Shown one piece after another: positions 17,972 to 20,273 of a stretch of DNA of 20,273 nucleotides (position 1 is the first letter of the stretch; every line of letters begins with the position of its first letter). Under the pieces are notes generated by a model that saw nothing but the letters and a program-made list of their open reading frames with translations, had not been told where the DNA came from and made no database searches. The DNA comes from Pholiota molesta (Eukaryota > Basidiomycota > Agaricomycetes > Agaricales > Strophariaceae). A program made the translations under genes and the position numbers. The stretch lies in NCBI GenBank assembly GCA_014925825.1, contig JACGCK010000490.1, forward strand, positions 1 through 20,273. Reading direction: 5' to 3'.

Positions 17972-19132
17972 ATGGTCAACTTTCCAGCGCCTGTGGGAGG
18001 CACTCCCTACCAATAGACTTCGCTCCCTCATTCATCTTCGCCGTCCTTTATGGGCGCTGGTTCCTCTTATGGTATATCGCATGTTTAGCAGACGATCGCG
18101 CAGCATTCTTCTCATCGGTACAGTCGCTTTCTCCGTCGAACGGTAAGCCATTTACCCATTTTCTTGGCGAAATCTGCCTTAATGCGATCGACTTTTTTTC
18201 ATCGTTGATAGAGTTGTCATTTTCGCTTTACGTGCGGTGCAATCCCGGAATGAATCTCGTCGTTTGAGCCCTGGTCTTGCGACGTATATGCAGATTAGCT
18301 TCGGCATGGGATTTATTGGCATCGCCAGCGATATCGTCAACCTCGTTCGATGCCTGCTTGTCAACCCGACATACGGCCCAGACACCTACGGACAGTCATC
18401 TGCAGCGGCTTCCAAGGGCTGCTTCATGGAGCCGCCGTCGAAAGACACTCCAGATCATCCGAGTTTGAGGCAGTGGGTCCGACGCGGATCTGGAATCACA
18501 GCGCTTTTATTTCTCGGCGCTATCATTCCCGGTATCATCGCCAACTCGAACTACAGCCAGACGTTCAATAACCAGCAGCAAGCAGATTCGTCGGCGATAC
18601 TTAGGTGAGGAGTTGGACAAAGCATCGCCACGTTGCTTAACGTCTGATAAATTTTTGCCATTCAGATATGTAAGCACTGCCATAGCGCTTGCGCTCACTG
18701 TGGTACTTCTTATCGCGACGTTGCTGGGCAAAATTTACCTGCCTCGTATTTGCAATCATGGTGTGCTCATAACCTGTGCCATGACCGTTCTCATCGTAAG
18801 TAAATCGATTGTAGGAGAATAACATACCCTCACTGACCTTTCCTCAAGTCCACTATTGCCATATATCGTTTGGCTATAATGTGGCAGCGCACCATTTCAC
18901 TTGCGGCGTTCAGTCCCCTCGATACTACCAATGCTAAAGCGGCTTTTATATCTTCCATGTGCTCCCGGAGTGGCTTGTGACCCTCATCTTATTCGGGGAC
19001 AACGCTCGAAAGACATACGGCACAGGCTTATTCGGCGATTGGCGTATTCGGGATGAATCCGATGAACAGAGGCAGAAGAGGGAGACGAAGGAGGCGGAGA
19101 AGGAGAAGAGACACATGCTGCAAGACTATTAG
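17972..19132 (+). CDS. Predicted seven-helix membrane protein, copy D
   Basis: Exons: 17972-18142, 18212-18604, 18666-18795 and 18849-19132, at the same places as in copy C. All introns are GT-AG (intron 2 donor TTAG|GTGAGG). Exon 2 is fully open and shows the family core: VIFALRAVQSRNESRR, then TYMQISFGMGFIGIASDI, VNLVRCLLVNPTYG, ASKGCFMEPPSKD, LRQWVRRGSG, and a helix LFLGAIIPGIIANSNY. Exon 1 has lost two bases against C (about 18010 and 18052, at short T and G runs) and exon 4 one (four T against five, about 18944), each breaking the frame. Restored length is about 326 residues. The tail is strongly charged. Function is unknown; helix count and topology are by eye. Confidence 0.78.
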
Positions 19133-20273
19133 CCGATAGTTCAAATGTTCCGGGGCATGCTATATTTGTCTTCTCAAAGTTAAACTAGTAAATAATCACC
19201 TCTTGATTTATAGTACAGAATTGGTTGCCTTGGACTTGGACGCGAAAATAATAAAACGAAAATGACGAGCTTTGAGACTGTATTTTCACGAATGCGTGTT
19301 TATTATCTGAGGCGTTTGGCATCGACACAAACGGAATATACTCCCAAGTGGGCGCCTAATTTTGAAGGGCCGATCAGTAATAATGGTAGTGAGCTTTCTG
19401 ATGTTTCAAATTTTAAGAATCTGATCTTGCATCTTGTGGACCTCCATCAAATAGGTCCAATTTCCTGTTTAGTAAATCCCCAAAAGAAAAGCAACGGTAA
19501 TATCAAATGCTGTGAAGACATTGAAAATTTCGTTGAGATTCGAATTGTATGATAACAATCGAAGGAATCCGGCTCATTTCTTCCAGTGGTTTTTATGAAA
19601 ACTACTGTTGCTTTTTACGGCGAACTAGTGGGGCATTCATTATCGACCGCTCATCTGACAGTTTGAAGAGCAGCGTTTGCTATTAGCGCTTGATTGGCGC
19701 TTAAATTCCGATCACAGATATTTTCTCACGAAGCAAGACGATGTAGTGGTGTCGTTCTCCAAGTATTCTCTGCAATGATATTTGATTCAAGTCATTTATC
19801 TGGGATTCGAAAATTTGCATCTCGAAATCAGAACAGCCTATATAAAAATTATATTCATTTATTTTAATGGGGCTATAGAACCGAAGCTATCAGCGAAATT
19901 ATTTACGTGAAAAACTTCCACCTGATACGACAATAGACCAGGATTCAGAAGATTAATGAGTGGCTTACTACGCGAAACAAAAGGCTAGTATTTTGAGACG
20001 TCATTGAATGCCAAGCTCATGCACCTCGTTACGCCCACGATTGTGTTTGGAAGAACATATTTTTTGTGACCTTCCACCTGCCATTCATTTGCTGAGACTG
20101 AGCTAATAGTAAATATCAAATCACTGCTTACCTGAAAGTCTAGACCGTTCCATTAATACTTACAGAGGGGGTGATGACAAATGATGCAGGCCACACATGC
20201 AATTTGAAGCACACCAAAAGCACGCGCTCCAGAGTTCAAACCGAAAGATTATACCTGGTTTAATCGTACACTT
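19133..20273. other. Long AT-rich stretch with no convincing gene
   Basis: It begins as the 3' flank of gene D. One open frame, 19262-19552 (+, 96 codons from ATG), has a Lys/Asn/Ile-rich product with no recognisable motif. It may be chance, though it is the longest frame in the stretch. I see no repeats, RNA gene or transposon ends. Confidence 0.45.

Larger units (their letters stand above)
17331..19132 (+). repeat. Segmental duplication, right copy
   Basis: Direct-orientation partner of 13220-14973, offset about 4.17 kb at the start codons. Similarity ends shortly after the stop codons (AGCCGATAG against AGCCGGTAG). Confidence 0.8.

Noticed and set aside
19262..19552. Hypothetical 96-residue protein
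   Set aside because: AT-rich, no motif, no visible introns or promoter, isolated. Length alone is not enough to call it a gene.
1..20273. CRISPR array, bacterial operon, rRNA or tRNA genes
   Set aside because: No regularly spaced repeats and no cloverleaf or rRNA-like sequence were seen. The intron-rich genes show this is a fungal nuclear region.

Overview
This window looks like nuclear DNA of a filamentous basidiomycete, probably an Agaricomycete. Genes are cut by many short introns (about 46-68 bases, nearly all GT-AG), intergenic spaces are small, and the recognisable proteins (a dual ABC ATPase, REX4, HSPA12-like Hsp70 proteins, a mitochondrial carrier, a seven-helix membrane protein) match families I know from that group. 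I assembled exon models by hand from frame, splice sites and family knowledge; no search was run.

Layout. 1-559: 3' end of an unrecognised gene. 1205-2430: a foldback (long inverted repeat) element with ~510-base arms and a 198-base loop, framed by TA. 2637-4715 (+): a two-domain ABC ATPase of the ModF/PhrA-like type with a mitochondrial-looking N-terminus. 5191-7756 and 8247-10849 (both -): two tandem HSPA12-like Hsp70-family genes with the same intron plan; the first is badly frame-broken and the second nearly intact. 11351-11662: a duplicated 5' end of REX4 with a nonsense codon, followed in frame by the REX4 gene itself (11663-13095, +). 13220-14973 and 17331-19132: two copies of one segment, each made of a remnant of a mitochondrial-carrier 3' end, a TATA promoter and a seven-helix membrane protein gene. 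Between them lies a micro-exon-rich mitochondrial carrier gene (15555-17081, +). 19133-20273: about 1.1 kb with no convincing gene.

There is no pathway-like cluster. The region's theme is local duplication: the Hsp70-like pair, the REX4 5' end, and the membrane-protein pair. The second theme is that nearly every gene is broken by single-base losses, usually at short homopolymers, and almost every net shift is -1. That pattern suggests base-calling or assembly error at least as much as biological decay, so pseudogene calls here should be read with caution. The features most worth a second look are the foldback element, the in-frame REX4 5' duplication, and the carrier's 10-11-base micro-exons.
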